From assembly GCA_014904845.1 (NCBI GenBank), contig MU119416.1:32954-96953 (forward strand): 64,000 nucleotides of DNA, in the 5' to 3' direction. Below are positions 21,845-34,819 of the stretch, in pieces; positions within the stretch are counted from its first letter, which is position 1, and each line of letters begins with the position of its first letter. A program made the translations under genes and the position numbers. The stretch is from Acephala macrosclerotiorum. Lineage: Eukaryota; Ascomycota; Leotiomycetes; Helotiales; Mollisiaceae. The notes beneath the pieces were generated by a model. That model worked only from the letters and a program-made list of their open reading frames with translations. It was not told where the DNA came from and did not search any database.

Positions 21845-24800
21845 TCATTGTCCTCTATCGCGCCCTCTTCTTCGGAAGAAGTCCATCACTTTCCTTGCTG
21901 CTCCGCTGCTACCGGCATGATCGGAATGTGTTGGTCCGTATCCGTTGTTGGCCTCCTGTTCATATGCCTCAGTGAACTTGCGGTTGTTCTTCTGAAGAAC
22001 GCCTCTGGCGCTGCTCCGTGACTGTCCGGTTGTCTGTCTTCGCGGCCCATCGTTGTACGAGTTGAATCCTTCCGGGTACACAGCTTTCCTGGCTTGGATG
22101 GTTTCGTTGAGAGAGGACTCAGATTCGGTGTTCAAGGCTGACTCGCCTTGGCGGAAGTTCATAGGAGGAAGGAATTGCTGTGGTGCGCCAGACGAGACTC
22201 CTCGGGGGTTGTACCGAGCTTGAGCTGGGCTAGAGGTATTGCCAGCTCTTCGCTCGTATCGAGGACTGTCACGGTTGCGATCATAGACGCCGTCGGAGGT
22301 GTAAGGTTGAGTAGCTGTGGCACCACTGACGTTGCGGCTTTCGGCTGTTCGAGCAGTCTGGGGTGGAGGAGTGAAGGCATCACGACTATCGTAGTCGCCG
22401 TAATTGCTGGGAGGTGCGCCTGGGGTTCCATATTCCTTACCAATACCAATTGCTTTTAGCGAAAATGAGGGAATGAGAGAGAATCGTCGTGGCTTGTCCT
22501 GAAGAGTGGTGGTTTGTGATCCACCAGTTATACTTCCACTTCGCTTCTTGCCAAAGCCAAAAGATATCGAACGACGAGAATCTATGGACTGACGAGGAGA
22601 GTCGTGGGCAACGGCGCCAGACATGCTGACAGGGGGGTACTTCTTCGTCTTCTCTGGCTTTTCCTGCTGCTCAGGGTTCCGCTTTCCACCGAAAAGTGAA
22701 TTTGTTCTGCTGAAGATGCCACCAATCGTGTTCGATCTCTTGTGACCTTTGTCAGAGGCAGCGGCTGTTCCTTCAGGGAAACCAGCGACTCGTGCAAACT
22801 TTGCCGGAATCTGTTGGCCAGAACTCGTACTGGGATAGCCAAATTCTGCTTGGTCTTGGTCCATCATGGGCGCTGAGATGTTGTAATTAGTGCCGTTCTT
22901 TGGTTGCGTCATGCGACCTTGGGCGTTGGTTCCAGCTACGCTGGGTGGTGCGGGCTGGCTGTACGAACCTCGATCTCTTAATGCCAATGAGCCAGATTTA
23001 CTGCCTGTGGACGTCATGGAACCGCCGGTGGTTGGTCGTGTCACGGCCGAGACAGGTGGAGGTGCGTGTGCTGTCATGTAGTTAGTATCGGAGGCGGATC
23101 GAGGAACATCACGACCAGGTCGCGTAGGTGGTGGCATGCCTTGCTGTCGAGAAGACGAAACTGATGGACGTCTACCTTGAGGGTACTGGGAACCCGGTGG
23201 ATCTTTTGGTAATGGCTTCTCTGTTGAAACCTGTCTCCTGGTTGTTGGCTGAGTAGATTGAACCTCAACTGGACCTTGGCTTCCGGCTCTGGCTCTTGTC
23301 CTTGACCCTGACACTACCGGTGCTGGAGCGGCAGCGGCCGACGTCGATGGCTCTCCACGCTGTGTTTGAGAACGAGGGGCAACATATTCAACCTGCACTG
23401 TTCTGCGCTTGTTGTCCTTCGATGGCTTGGGGTGTGTTTCTGCAACCTCAGGATCAACATGACCATGCTTTCTGCCCAATTCACCAGGTGCAGTCTGTTT
23501 CGAGGACTTAGACGCTTCTCTAACCGAGGCACTTCTTCCAAGTAAGGGACCACTTTCTTCCTCTTCTGAAGCAACAGTGGTGGTAGCGACGTCTTTGCTC
23601 GTGGTCGTTGTGCTGGTGATGAAGCCAACAACATGGGAGTATTCGCTCAGCCAGCTATGTCTGGCAACCTCAAACAGGTCCGCGCGCTTTCTTGGGTCGG
23701 GAACGAGGATTCGGCGAAGGAGATCTCGGGCGTGGGGTGTTACATATTCGGGAAAGGTGAGAGGAGTGGAGACAATATATTTGTAGAGTAGGTTGATGTT
23801 GTCGCCCTCGGGGTTGGCTGGGTCGTCATCGAAAGGAAGGTAGCCTGCGAGCATAGCATACTATGTAATGTTAGCGAATACCACAAGCCAAGGGACCATA
23901 GATGAGTGTTAGAGCGGTAGGCTGCGAAGCGCTAGCTCCAAGATTGTTTGTCTCGTGGAAGACGCCCAAGATATAAATATTCTGTACGTACCAAAATGAC
24001 ACCACAGCTCCAGACGTCTACCTTGCGACCAGTGTATAACGAGTCACTGACAACAAGCTCTGGAGCTGCATAACAAGGACTACCGCAGCTAGTCTGCATC
24101 AGATCACCTCTTCTGTGACCACCTTCCAGGATCTTATCGAGCTCCATCCGCTTGACGAAATCCCTACTTGAGAGGTTGTACTCAATCTCGTCTCCTAACT
24201 CGTCGTCAGGATTGAAGGTATTGGCGAACCCGAAGTCGGTAATGATTATGTTTCGGTTGCGATCCAACAGCAGATTCTCTAGCTTCAAATCTCGGTGAAC
24301 AATGCCCTTCTTGTGCAAATATCCAACACCGGAGACGAGTTGTGCGAACAGGCGTCGAGCTGCTTGATCCTTCAGATATCGGTGGTTGAGAATGTAGTCG
24401 AATAGCTCTCCTCCAGAAGCATACTCCAATATCAACCCAATCTGCTTGGGAGTTTCCACCATTTCGTGAAGGTGAACAATGTTAGGATGTGATATCTCGC
24501 GGAGGATGGAAATCTCTCGATAGATCTTCGCAAGTCTGGTAGGATTCGTGCCAACGCTGTCTCTTCGAATGAGCTTGATGGCGACCTGAAAGTTATTAGT
24601 TTGTAATCTCAGTGCCTCCAAAACCATGCTCACCTGTACGCCACCCTCTTGTTTCCACCCCATTTTGACTTTCCCAAACTCTCCCTCACCCAAGGTATTA
24701 CCAAGGAAGTATTCGCCAAATTTGGTGCTCTTCTCTCTGGTGCTTGTGCTAGCAGCATGATCGTGCCGACTTCTGCTTCCTCCACGACCGGTATCATCCA

Positions 24801-25698
24801 CTCCTTCGCTAGGTACCACGGCCAGTTGACCAGGTCCTGCTCGTTGTGATGCTGGCGAAGATGGTATAGCCTCTGCCATTCGCTCACGTTCTCTTTCAAT
24901 ATCGACCTCGGGCTTGCTGATAACCACTCGATTCAATACCTCGCTTGCTTCCCTTGATGGACCTTCAGACCATTGTCCTCCAGAATTACTGGCCGTAGCC
25001 ATTGCTTGTCGTTGCACCGCAGATGCAGATGCGGAAGATCTAGGTTCTCGACTGCTGCTTGGTCGATGTGGCAAGGCGTCCCCTGGAGCTTGCTGAGCTC
25101 TTCTCCTAGCTCGAGAAACAGCATTTGCAGCAGCTACAGCAGGATCCTCAGCTCCTCCATTCGGTTGTTGTGTATTCCCATTACTTCGCTGTCTATCTAC
25201 CCTATCTTGTGATCCATCACCTGTTGCAGCGCGTGGAGAATTCGAAGATTCGCTGTGGCCGGTTCTTCGAGATCGATCTGCGGTTGCAGCTACAGCATGT
25301 GCAGCGTTCCGATTAGATGAGGTTCGGGGCGAGACAACTGGCGGAACACCGCGTTGATGATCGCCTGGTGCCATCACTGGATATCCAGTTTGAGCAGGGG
25401 ATGAGGGCTGATTCGTAGAGCGACCCGTTACCGCAGAGGTCGGGGTGCTGCCAGACGGAGAGTAATACTGAGTCTGTGATGGATTTGCGGTCGGTGTTGC
25501 GCCATTGCCACTGGGTCTTCTCGATGGGCGGCGTGTTGTTGTTGGCGACGCGTTGGCTGAGTTTTGTGTATAGTAGCCGTCCCGGGACTGAGATGAGCTG
25601 CTGGTGTATGGACGACCCGATGAAGGAGCTGCGACTGGCGAATGTGATCCGACTGTGGTTGTTTGATGCGGCTGGGCCTGGAGCGCGGCGGAAGACAT
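21845..25698 (-). CDS. KIN4-like serine/threonine protein kinase, three exons
   Basis: Exons 24634-25698, 23992-24585 and 21845-23860 join to 1,224 residues. Introns of 48 nt (GTGAGC, CTAATAAC, CAG) and 131 nt (GTACGT, TAG) sit in the glycine-loop/Lys region and before GYLPF. The kinase domain spans about 330-620: [11 protein letters not shown] loop, catalytic Lys in [22 protein letters not shown] in ITDFGFAN, then [10 protein letters not shown] and [20 protein letters not shown]. The sequence [20 protein letters not shown] with [11 protein letters not shown] is characteristic of the KIN4/FRK1/ppk1 group, as I recall it. The activation segment has an insertion of roughly 40 residues between DFG and CGS. 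Both flanks are long, disordered, Ser/Pro/Gln-rich regions. In yeasts this group monitors spindle position and cytokinesis; a similar role here is inference. Confidence 0.9.
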
Positions 25699-28600
25699 TA
25701 TTTCTTCGACGGTGCGAACGTTGATAATTTTCCTGCTCGCTGTCGAACTGGCAAGCCTTGATTCTGCAGGTCGCAGATCCAGTCCTCCAATTCACTTCCT
25801 TGTGATAGCGAAATTGATCGCCTGCGTCACCAATGAGACGCTCCTCTCATGGTGCGGCGCTATTGGCGATGCAGACTTGATGGCAGATTCGCAGATTGTT
25901 GGCAGCACGCAGGACTGATAAAAGAAGCCGTCGCAGATGTCGATTGAGGGCTCGAACAAAAATACGGTACGCGGGTCGAAGGTCGAAGGTCGAACGGGGG
26001 CCGGGTCCTGGCTGGCTCTTCTCGATCAGAGCGGGCGGATCACCACAACAACAACAACAACCAAGGGGCAACTGTCGCAGAAGCGGGAGATCCGTAGATG
26101 GCGGATTGGAGATGCTCTGGCGGTGTTGATGTTGGAGAGAGGCTGAGAAGGAGCGACTTCGTGGGCGGTCTACGGTTGTGATTGTGCTGGTGTTATCCAG
26201 TCAGGAGCGTGTTCTCCAGCGCAAGATTCGATCAATGGTCGACGGTGCTTGGAGGAGCTGGTAATTTCCTTTCGGGTTAGGCGAAGTTTGAGAGGACAAT
26301 AGGGGAAAAGCACAGTGCCGTAGCGGCCTTACCAGAATTGTATGTGAGTGCCTGACGCCCGACGAGGGACAACGAGATCCTGCGCGAATATCGGGTCGGC
26401 ATTAAAATATTATTATTGAGACGAGGACGGCTTACTGGAACACCAACTGTCGTGTCGTGGAGCAATGGAAGCAGGATGACGCTCGAAGGCCACAATGCTC
26501 CCGGATAAAGTCGTTCAATGCACAGAAACACCCTCTGCGCCAGTTCGCGATCTGATATTGTGCTGTGCCTCTCGATACCCCAGAGATGGAGAAGTCCGGT
26601 TCGATATAATATTGTGGACGTTCGCACAAAGTATTGATTTGGCTGGCCCGATGGGATGATCTCACGTCTGGCTTTTGGCTTTTGGCTTTCGGCCTCTTCC
26701 AAATCTGAGAACAATGACGGCCGCACTTGGATCGATATCGATGCGGCTTGGTGGTGGTGCTGGGAGAGGTGTGCTGTCGAGTTGGGAAAGGATATCGCCC
26801 TCGAATTCCCCTTGATGAATACCTCAATGGCCTTCCAACTGAGGAATTGACTGCGAACAAAAGACGCAGATTCACGGTGAATCGAGTCAGAAAGGAGGAA
26901 GAATCTTCTCAAATGCTACGACGGCGTGCTTCATGCATATATTCTGATATTGGTACTCGGTATATCCTCCCCATAAAAACCTCCCTACACTACTCGCGCA
27001 GACGCAAAGACTCCCAACCTACCAGACTTCTCCTTGTATTCAACAGCGCGCCGTCTCACCAGACGCGTCTCTCTCTCTCTCCATCCGCGTACAGAGCTCG
27101 TCCCGGTCTTCAACCTCTCACATCAGCGAGAAACGGTGCGCTTAAACAACAATGGCATAAACATTGTTTACTTGCATTGACGTGGCATCCATCAAGTGCC
27201 CCCAGCGCGCCCCCAGCCCTTCCACCACCTGTGGGCGACATCACTCGCGGCCAGGATCTCCTATGAAACCTGCACGTCTGTTCAGCATCATCGAAGCATA
27301 AGTTCACGCCCAGTCTTCTATTCTCCACTTGCGAATCTCTTCACATTCAAGCACTGCATCGGCAAACACGTCGCGTTGGTCGCAAACTGCCCTCCTACCT
27401 TGTTCTAGAACTTCAAACCGCTTCCACCACCCACTTTCAAGCCCATTCTCACGCCAGAAAATTACATATATTCAACCGAGCCTCCAATTCCTCGTGCGGA
27501 CGCCCTCACCCGCAGAAGCAATGCTGTCATCCATCCATAAGGCATTGACATCGGAAATGAGGCGTTCGTCTGGACATGCAAGTGTTCAAGCACCAATCAT
27601 ATCCCTTACCGTCTGCGAATGGACAGGGCATCCAGCCGAAATGGAGCATCATGATCAACTTGGCCCCGGTTGCCAAGAAGCCGACGCTTGGTGAGAGGAT
27701 CTTCCGTGTTAGATGCTATTTATATATTGATATTTGAGATTTTGATATTTGGGAAGTGGAGAGATCTCATCTGAGAGTCAAACAGCGCGAGTTGGGATTT
27801 TGGTGAAGTTTCTTCTCTTGGGAATAAGAAGCAGCAAATCGGTATCTGCAGGCAATATCCTCGGCCCTCTCCACCCCTATTCAACTCCCAATTATCTGTC
27901 ACCGCTGTCACTGACGCCTCACCGCATCATCATCGTAATGTCAATTCAACCCAACCTCACCCCACACATTCTCACGAGTCAATCCAACTCGGTGTGACCT
28001 CACCATATCTGCCCGTCACCGCTCCCCTTCCCTTCACTTCCCTTCCACTTCTCTCCTTCCTTTCACTCACTCTTCGTCTAAAGTTTCTTCTCTTCCCAGT
28101 CCCTCCCATTCCTTCGTTTGCCCCCCTCAATCGGCAGCAAAGGTCTAGATCTAGCCTCACATGCACCTTCCCGGCACCATCCCCTTTCCATCCAAAAACT
28201 TCCCAGCTGAACTAATTCTGTACCTGAAGCCAAGCCCTCTCCATCCTAGTCGCTAGAAGCCCGTCACAAAACGTATCGCGATTTCGTTTGACCGGTGCTT
28301 TTCCAGCTTCTTGTGTCCCGGAAAATTTGTTGCGTGAGATGAGATGGTTTGAGTGTTCATGCAGCGGGCCAAGATGGTGGCGGGTGAGAGAGGATGGATG
28401 GAGAAGGTGAGTGAGGATCACACGAAGAGGAAGAGATGGGATGAAGCTTGAGGTGAAGAAGGAAGGTGAGAAGTTCGGATGAAGAATTTGAGAGATGAGG
28501 ATTCTATGTTGTGACACCGAGGACCACGGCTTCGGTAGCTCATGACTTCTCGTGGTTAATAGCCATATGCATCTGCCATGTAACCTCCTTCACATGCATC

Positions 28601-29627
28601 TGGCCAAACGATCGAGGTAGTTTCCTTCTCAAGTTTCCGAGCTGACATCTTTATCCTGTGTCAGAGAAGCTGGTGGTTTCGAGGTGTGATGCTGCCGATC
28701 AGCATATGCAAGATCTAAGCTTAATCTTGCATTCTCGAGTTTGGGGAAATCGAAATGATGGTCTCAAAGTTTATCACGACCTCAATACACGTTGGGCGGA
28801 GAATTTTCCAAGTCAGTTGGCGCATTTTCGAGTTATGAATTGTCCTAACCTGCTATTCTCATACGTGGTGCTTCAAAGTCCTGCTCTCAACTCGGACATT
28901 TAGTTTGAATGTCCCAACTTCTGAAACCTAAGTACAATCCTTCAAAGTCCTCACCTCCCTCTTTCTCCACAATCAACCCTTTCCAATTCCCGTCGGATAA
29001 TTTTCATCCTATCTCTTTAACCCGGATTCTCCCTCTCCTTCTCCAATGCAGCTGTAACTTTTCGGCACGATCTTCCGGCAGACACCTTGCAGCATCTCAT
29101 CTCGTTCTTCAAGTGGCCTTCATCCAATAAAGTTTCAAGTTTTTGCAGTCCCGATCTCCCGAGACTCTTCCATTCTAGGTAGGAAGCTGCAAAGAGATGC
29201 AGGCACTGGCACGCACGTACGTACGTGCCTGAAGAACACATCGTCAATTCAGGCACGAGCTTCCCCCTGTCAATTTCTGCGATGGCTTGCAAGTTTCTCA
29301 TCTCAGAAATTCATCTAGTATTCATTAAATAGAGTTTCGTCCCAACGGAATCCCGGGCTCTTGGGATTCTGGGAAGTTGCGTGCAAGGTACGGGATGAAA
29401 ACGTTTTCTTCCGTCCGGATTATTACATTGCATCATCTTCCGTGGATGGCTTCCGACATTGTGTATTCTCCTATCTTTTACTAAGATGTGTTCGTTTTGG
29501 TACCTAGGTACAACCGAGATGATCAACTCAGGGGTAACAAGAAACAGAATCACTCGTAGGAAGCCTATCCCTCCCTTGTTAAGCAAGGTAACGACACCTT
29601 CAACTTTTGATATACCTACAACTAGTC
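25699..29627. other. 3.9-kb gene-free region upstream of the kinase and downstream of GWT1
   Basis: No frame here shows motif or splice structure. The part from 25.7 to about 27 kb should include the kinase promoter and leader. It has a short (CAA)n tract (26041-26060), a duplicated ggtcgaaggtcgaa near 25976-25995, and TATA-like sequence near 26405. From 27.8 to 29 kb there are long pyrimidine-rich tracts (28020-28130) and purine-rich tracts (28370-28500). An ACGT palindrome lies near 29210. Confidence 0.4.
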
Positions 29628-31164
29628 CTACATCTTAATACTCACATCATAAACATCCAACCCCACCGCCAACCCCGTCAGCGCCACCGCATACCCCATC
29701 AAAATCCCCATCGCCACCGGGCTACTAACATGCAAAGTAGGAACCGTCAAATTCACCAACCCAGTCCCCAGATTCGCAGCCAAAAAAACCGCCAACCCAT
29801 TCCTGTTAAAAGCCTCCAAAACTCTACTCGTAGCTCCCTTGTAGACATCCTCTTCCTCCTTCCTGGTCAAATGTCCATGTTTATATGCTTGAGGGAAGAA
29901 AATCGTTTCTATTAGACAGAAGGCGAGAATTTGGGTGTTGTTGAAAGCTGCTATCCAGAGGAAGTAGGGGAGGTTTGCTAGGCGGCGGGAGACGTCGAGA
30001 GACAGGCCGTAGGAAAAGGATGTTGTGGCTATGAAGAGGAGGATCCAGATCGAGGACCAGGCGGCTAGTTTGATGAGGAGAGATTTGCGTTGTTTGATTC
30101 CAGTTGCTCCTGCTGAACTGTGGCTGGGTAAGATGAACATTCCGGTGTGTTGGCCTGCGAGGAAGATGGCGAGGTAGCCGAAGAAGCTGAATATTCCTTC
30201 GCGGTTTTTGTTGAAAAGGTTTGTTCGTGGTCCTGTTAAGACGAAAGCCTTGAGATCGGTGAACTCCAATGCTACTTGGTAAACGACCCCCAGAATGATC
30301 GCTAGTCCAGCATATGATGGGATGAACTTGAAGGCAGACTGGAAGAGTGCCATAAACGGTGGCAGAAAGCCCATCGTGAAGAAGAAGTTCCAGTGCACAC
30401 CATATTCCGTTACGTGCTCCGCGTAATCAAGCCCCTTCACACTGTACAGCCTAATAAAGCCTAATACAAGCAGTGGTATCGAATGGCGGAACGACTGGTA
30501 TAATCTAGTGCTCAGCGGCGTTGTCTTGCCAGAGATCTGCTCCTTCAGCACCGGTCTCGCAGCAACAACACCTGCGGAGAATACGAACGATCCAACTCCA
30601 ACATCCATCAACGACGTTCCCCAATTCTCAACCTTTGCGAACCGTCGAGGAAATATTCGAAAATCGACTGCAAGGATAGCCAGACATGTTACAACGATCA
30701 TCGCGCCTCGGTAAGTAGTGAGGAAAGGTTTCTTGGGTAGCGGGTTTGGAGCTTCATCTTTCGACTGCTTTGGCGGTACTTTGGCTTTCTTGGGTGTAGG
30801 AGGTTTCGCGAGGGAGTATATGATCGCCACAGGTGCAATGAGGAGGATGTTCAGGAGGATAGGAGTATTGGCGTACAAAGTTGTCGCTAGGAGAATGGCA
30901 CCGATATTGAGGAGGAAATCGACAGCGAATGCGATTGGGGTATATGGCTTAAAGAAGTTCTGCCGTGATTGCAGAGCTGACCAGAGCACAACTGCTGCCT
31001 TTCAATCATTAGCAGGCATCCAGACTTCAAGGGGAGTAACATACTGGAGCTACAGCTGTGACATAATTGATCTCCGAGATCTTGCCTCCTGTGAGATTCG
31101 AAACGAAGTCTTCTTTCAGAGCTTTGTAGCTCGCTTTGATAGCTTGCTCAGCTGCTCGCGACAT
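29628..31164 (-). CDS. GWT1: GPI-anchored wall transfer protein 1 (glucosaminyl-PI acyltransferase)
   Basis: Exon 1 (31045-31164) starts [20 protein letters not shown] and ends at a GTATGT donor. A 46-nt intron (30999-31044, GCTAATG branch) leads to exon 2, giving 496 residues, the usual size of fungal GWT1 proteins. The sequence is a multi-pass ER membrane protein with about 12-13 hydrophobic helices. Family-defining blocks include [15 protein letters not shown] [16 protein letters not shown] at the N-terminus, the [19 protein letters not shown] with [21 protein letters not shown] loop, [14 protein letters not shown], and the C-terminal [23 protein letters not shown]1 acylates the inositol of GlcN-PI in GPI-anchor synthesis, needed to attach mannoproteins to the wall. 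A charged Lys/Pro linker lies around residues 88-110. The gene looks intact. Confidence 0.95.
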
Positions 31165-32703
31165 GGTAAATTGACGTTGAGGGACGGAGCCCTGCCCATT
31201 GAGAACAGAAGTCGTGTTGTGTCCTTGAAGATGCCAGAAGTCGCGAATGTTCGTGTTCGGAAGGTGGTAGGTTCCGCTCCGCCCGAATCTCTCTCATCCT
31301 AGACCTCTTCAATCTCCCAACGTCAGGAGGCTTTTATTCGGTCTTCAACGTTCCCTTAACGTTTCAAGACGTAGTTGAACGTTCGATAGCCAAGCTAAAT
31401 CTGCCTGCTAGCTGTGCAGTATCTATCTCAATATCGGTTCTCCCTTCTGCAAGGCTGCACTTTTATTACTATGTCCCAAAGCTGCTCAACCATTGTTCTA
31501 AAAATAAAAATAAATAAAAAAATTCTTCTTTTCATTCTGCTTGGGTTTGCAATCAACGTTGGATTTCAGTTGCGCTTTGTTTTCTGAGAACATTCTCAGG
31601 GACGTCTATCGAGAGTTGGGAGCTTGAAGTCTTGCAAGTCCCAGTCTCAATCCTGAGCTCAATTTGGAAAGGTACTGATAGCACAGACTTCTAAAGCACG
31701 TCGAGATTTTGAAATTAAATAACCTCGATGCGAGTGCCTTCGTTCAGATGCCATTCTCGGACGCTGAAAAGCTCATCTGCCTGAGGTCCAAGCTGTCGCA
31801 ATCTCAGAAATCCTCATAGGAATCTGGTAGACCAGATACGATACCCGTCAGTATTGGTCTCAGTCCAATCTGCTTCTATCCGGAAAGGTTTCGGTTATCA
31901 CGAGTGTACGATCGTGGGGAATGAGACATCCGAATTTGAGCCAGTCGTAGGGTTGGGAGTGTCTCTCCCTCACATTTTTCAGATGCCAAGGTCGTTTCAA
32001 GAAACGGAATGGCTGTGGGAGACTCATAGGCAACGATGGATTCTTCTTCTGAGTCATCCCTCTTCTTTCATTCGTCTCGATATATCAAGTTCCTAGATTT
32101 CAGTATCAGCAGGCTGCCTCCAGCGTTGAGGCCACACTTCCTCATCTTACGCGACCAGCGATCTTTCTTTCGCAAACCATCTATTCGTGGCTGCCTCACG
32201 ATGACTCAGAGCACTGGTGATCTGAGATGAACCGCCGAAGATTCCCTCATATTCAAGAAATGGTGCGATATTTCTCTCGTCAATGCCGCAAGCAGTCTTT
32301 ATCAACTTTGACGGAGTTGATTCATATGTAAGGGATAGACGAAACGCTCTTCGCTCTTTGTCTTCATGGCGATCAACATTTTCCACATCAGCTACCCCTC
32401 GCTGCTGAGGAATGTGTGTCTCAGCTAGATATCAGTTATCTATGGTATGGACCCTCACGCTGTTGTAGATGTCTATCTACAAAATCATCGTTTTCTGGAT
32501 GAGAGTTTCCAGGATCTACATCCGTTTGTATAGGTACCCAGCGATCGAGCAGCAGCGACTTCGTATCGACCCACGCGGAACCGTCTAAGGTTACATCCGG
32601 TAGCAGAATACGAGGTTTGAGGACATCCATCAACACGAAATTACCAGATCCAGACTTCACTGCAGTGCGGGGTCCGTCGGGTTCAACACGCAGTCAGCAA
32701 TCT
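31165..32703. other. Divergent intergenic region, gene-free
   Basis: About 1.5 kb between GWT1 and the BTB-like gene. It contains an A-rich tract near 31500-31520 and no coding frame with support. An upstream exon or leader of the BTB-like gene may lie in 32.4-32.7 kb, because its reading frame stays open upstream of the first ATG. Confidence 0.4.
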
Positions 32704-33907
32704 ATGCAAGACACCCCACCAGCAGCCATGAGCGTAACCTCTTCTCCTCGCCACCATACAGATCTTCGGCCACTCGCTGTCCGTCCCGGCACGCCAATTA
32801 ACCATGAGAGGAGATCGAGTCAGATCTCTGGGTCAATGGGGAGATCGACGCCAGTGATCCCAAGCCCAAGTATTGTGGCCGCACGTGCCTACTATCTTGA
32901 TCAAGCAACACCAATCGGAGTAAATACAGATGCATCTCAGAGGCGTAGAAGCTTAATTGAAGAACATCAACTACCTCGCAGACACTCTGCGGTATCTTCG
33001 ACTCGTGGATTAGTAGCACAACTCGAGAAGTTTACATTCTCACCTCCCAGCCGACAACTTCAGACTGTGCCAGAAGGAGATGAGACGGGACCAAAGATCA
33101 AGGTGGAGCAGAGCGATGATGTGGATATGAGAGAGAGTACCGAGAGCGATGAGGTTGAAGAGGTCGAAGTTCAGTCAAAGTCGAATCTCATGTGTGGCAC
33201 GCCACAGGAGGTGCTTCGTCAAGTTCCTTTCCAATATACTCATGACCACTTGAGGGACTGGGGTCACGCCTACCTTGGCAAGTCAGCGACAGCAGACGCT
33301 TTCGTCAATGCAGTTGGTCTACGACGACCAAGCTTAGCAGTACTTCAGGACGATCTCAGATCATCATCTTCGAGTCAGGTCACGATACGGGCCAGAGTTA
33401 CACCAACGGCAAAGGAGAGGAAGCCCTTCTTGATCCAGCGACAATTCGGTATCGAAGAACTGCGAGCAAGCATCCCAGCACCGAAGAGTAGGGCCGACTC
33501 AACAACTGGTAGTCCAAGACCATTACGACGCTCAAGCAGAGTCCGAAGGCAGTCCGTTCAACCCTCTGCAGCAGAGACCAGACGGCGAAACAGTCTCGAT
33601 ACACCAGCAACCGAAAGTATACCTCTCCTAGGCAAAGGACCTGTACCAATTCGTAAGTATCCACAACCAGCCTTCTTCGTTTCAACGTCACTAAAAACCC
33701 CTCTCAGACATCGAATATGCGCTCCACTATCTCCCCGTTCTAGCCGCACTCATGCTCTCAGGCCACGTCCGAAAAGGCGACTCCATCGATCTTCCCGTCC
33801 CGCACCCCACTGCCTGGCACGAAGTCATAACCTACATCTATACCGGAAGCGGAATTCTTACTTCCGCTGTAAAGGAGAATATCCTTTACCTTGCGGGACA
33901 TGCTTGA
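32704..33907 (+). CDS. Disordered protein with C-terminal BTB-like segment, two exons
   Basis: Exon 1 (32704-33652) and exon 2 (33708-33907) are joined across a 55-nt intron with GTAAGT donor, CACTAAA branch and CTCAG acceptor, giving 382 residues. The first 330 residues are Ser/Arg/Pro-rich and probably disordered, with a short acidic patch. The exon 2 product is different: HIEYALHYLPVLAALMLSGH, DLPVPHPTAWHEVITYIYTG and SGILTSAVKENILYLAGHA. This is the pattern of a BTB/POZ-type domain (a buried hydrophobic helix, the P-x-P-H strand, then the YIYTG turn and the final helices), as found at the end of several fungal proteins of unknown function. BTB domains mediate dimer or cullin contacts. Without splicing the domain would be lost. 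The open frame continues upstream of the ATG, so the start is tentative. Confidence 0.7.
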
Positions 33908-34514
33908 TTTATAATCTCCTGCATTCTACTTGCATGAGAGCAGCAGGAGCTTTGAACATTATGTATGTGTCCTCCTACCGCCAGGTGGTCAAAACTCGGC
34001 AGCGGCGGTGCGACGAAAATCTCTGCAAGACATACGAGGTACCGTATGGAAAAGAGAGATGCTTTAGTTGACGCGCATGAAGTGCGTTTCATGTTATGTA
34101 TGTATGTCGTAACTGGTATGAGTGCATCCCGAGCCGGCCCGATCAACGGGTTTCGGTTCGCTCAAGCAAATGAAGTGGAGACAAGCAAAAGTTTCATGGG
34201 TAAGACCCCTCTGGTTCATGGAAGGATGTGTGGGCTCGTGAGCTCTTTCTTGTTTTCCGTCCATTTCGGTACTTTTGGAGCTACGGCAGTAAGGGATGTG
34301 ATGTAGAGAATGAGCAGTGGAGAGAAAGCTGGGTGGTGGTGGGGCTTGAGTTGATTATTTCATGATTTATGACTGAATGTGCTGTATTTCTCAAGGCTAT
34401 TTCTTGGTGGGCTGTTACTAAAGAATGAGATGAGATAGATCAAGATCTCATCATACGATCTGAGTTCTTTCAATTGGATTCCAAATACTGTCGTGAGACT
34501 ACCCTGAAATCTAG

Positions 34515-34550
34515 AATCTAGAATCTTGAATCTTGAATCTTGAATCTCGA
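34515..34550. repeat. Short tandem repeat, unit about 7 nt
   Basis: Successive near-copies of gaatctt/gaatcta are seen directly. It lies in non-coding DNA. Confidence 0.7.
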
Positions 34551-34702
34551 ATGTGATGACCCCGCAGCCAATTTAGCATAAGCCAAGTAAAGGCTAGAGA
34601 ATACGAATGTCTCAGAACACGAGGATAATCGAGAAAGTGCTCCCCTCAAGTTTCAGCACTAGAATGTGTAATGATGAATATAAAGTCCACGTTCATAGTA
34701 TA

Positions 34703-34819
34703 CTGTGGTCCAAGAACAAATAATTACACCCCTGAGGGTCTATCGCCACCTCGCTTACCATACAAAAACCCCTTGTCGGTGGAGCCCCAGGGGTGTAATT
34801 ATTTATCCTAAGACCACAG
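34703..34819. mobile_element. 117-bp MITE with TA target duplication
   Basis: The two ends are inverted repeats of about 35 nt with few mismatches: CTGTGGTC at the left end and GACCACAG at the right. Inside these, AATAATTACACCCCTG on the left faces CAGGGGTGTAATTATT on the right. The element is bounded by TA on both sides (34701-34702 and 34820-34821), the target duplication of Tc1/mariner-type transposition. There is no room for a transposase, so it is a non-autonomous element. The parent element is not in this window. Confidence 0.8.

Noticed and set aside
26277..26912. 211-codon minus-strand open frame upstream of the kinase
   Set aside because: No motif, no start or splice support, composition like surrounding non-coding DNA. 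It overlaps other equally long frames on the opposite strand.
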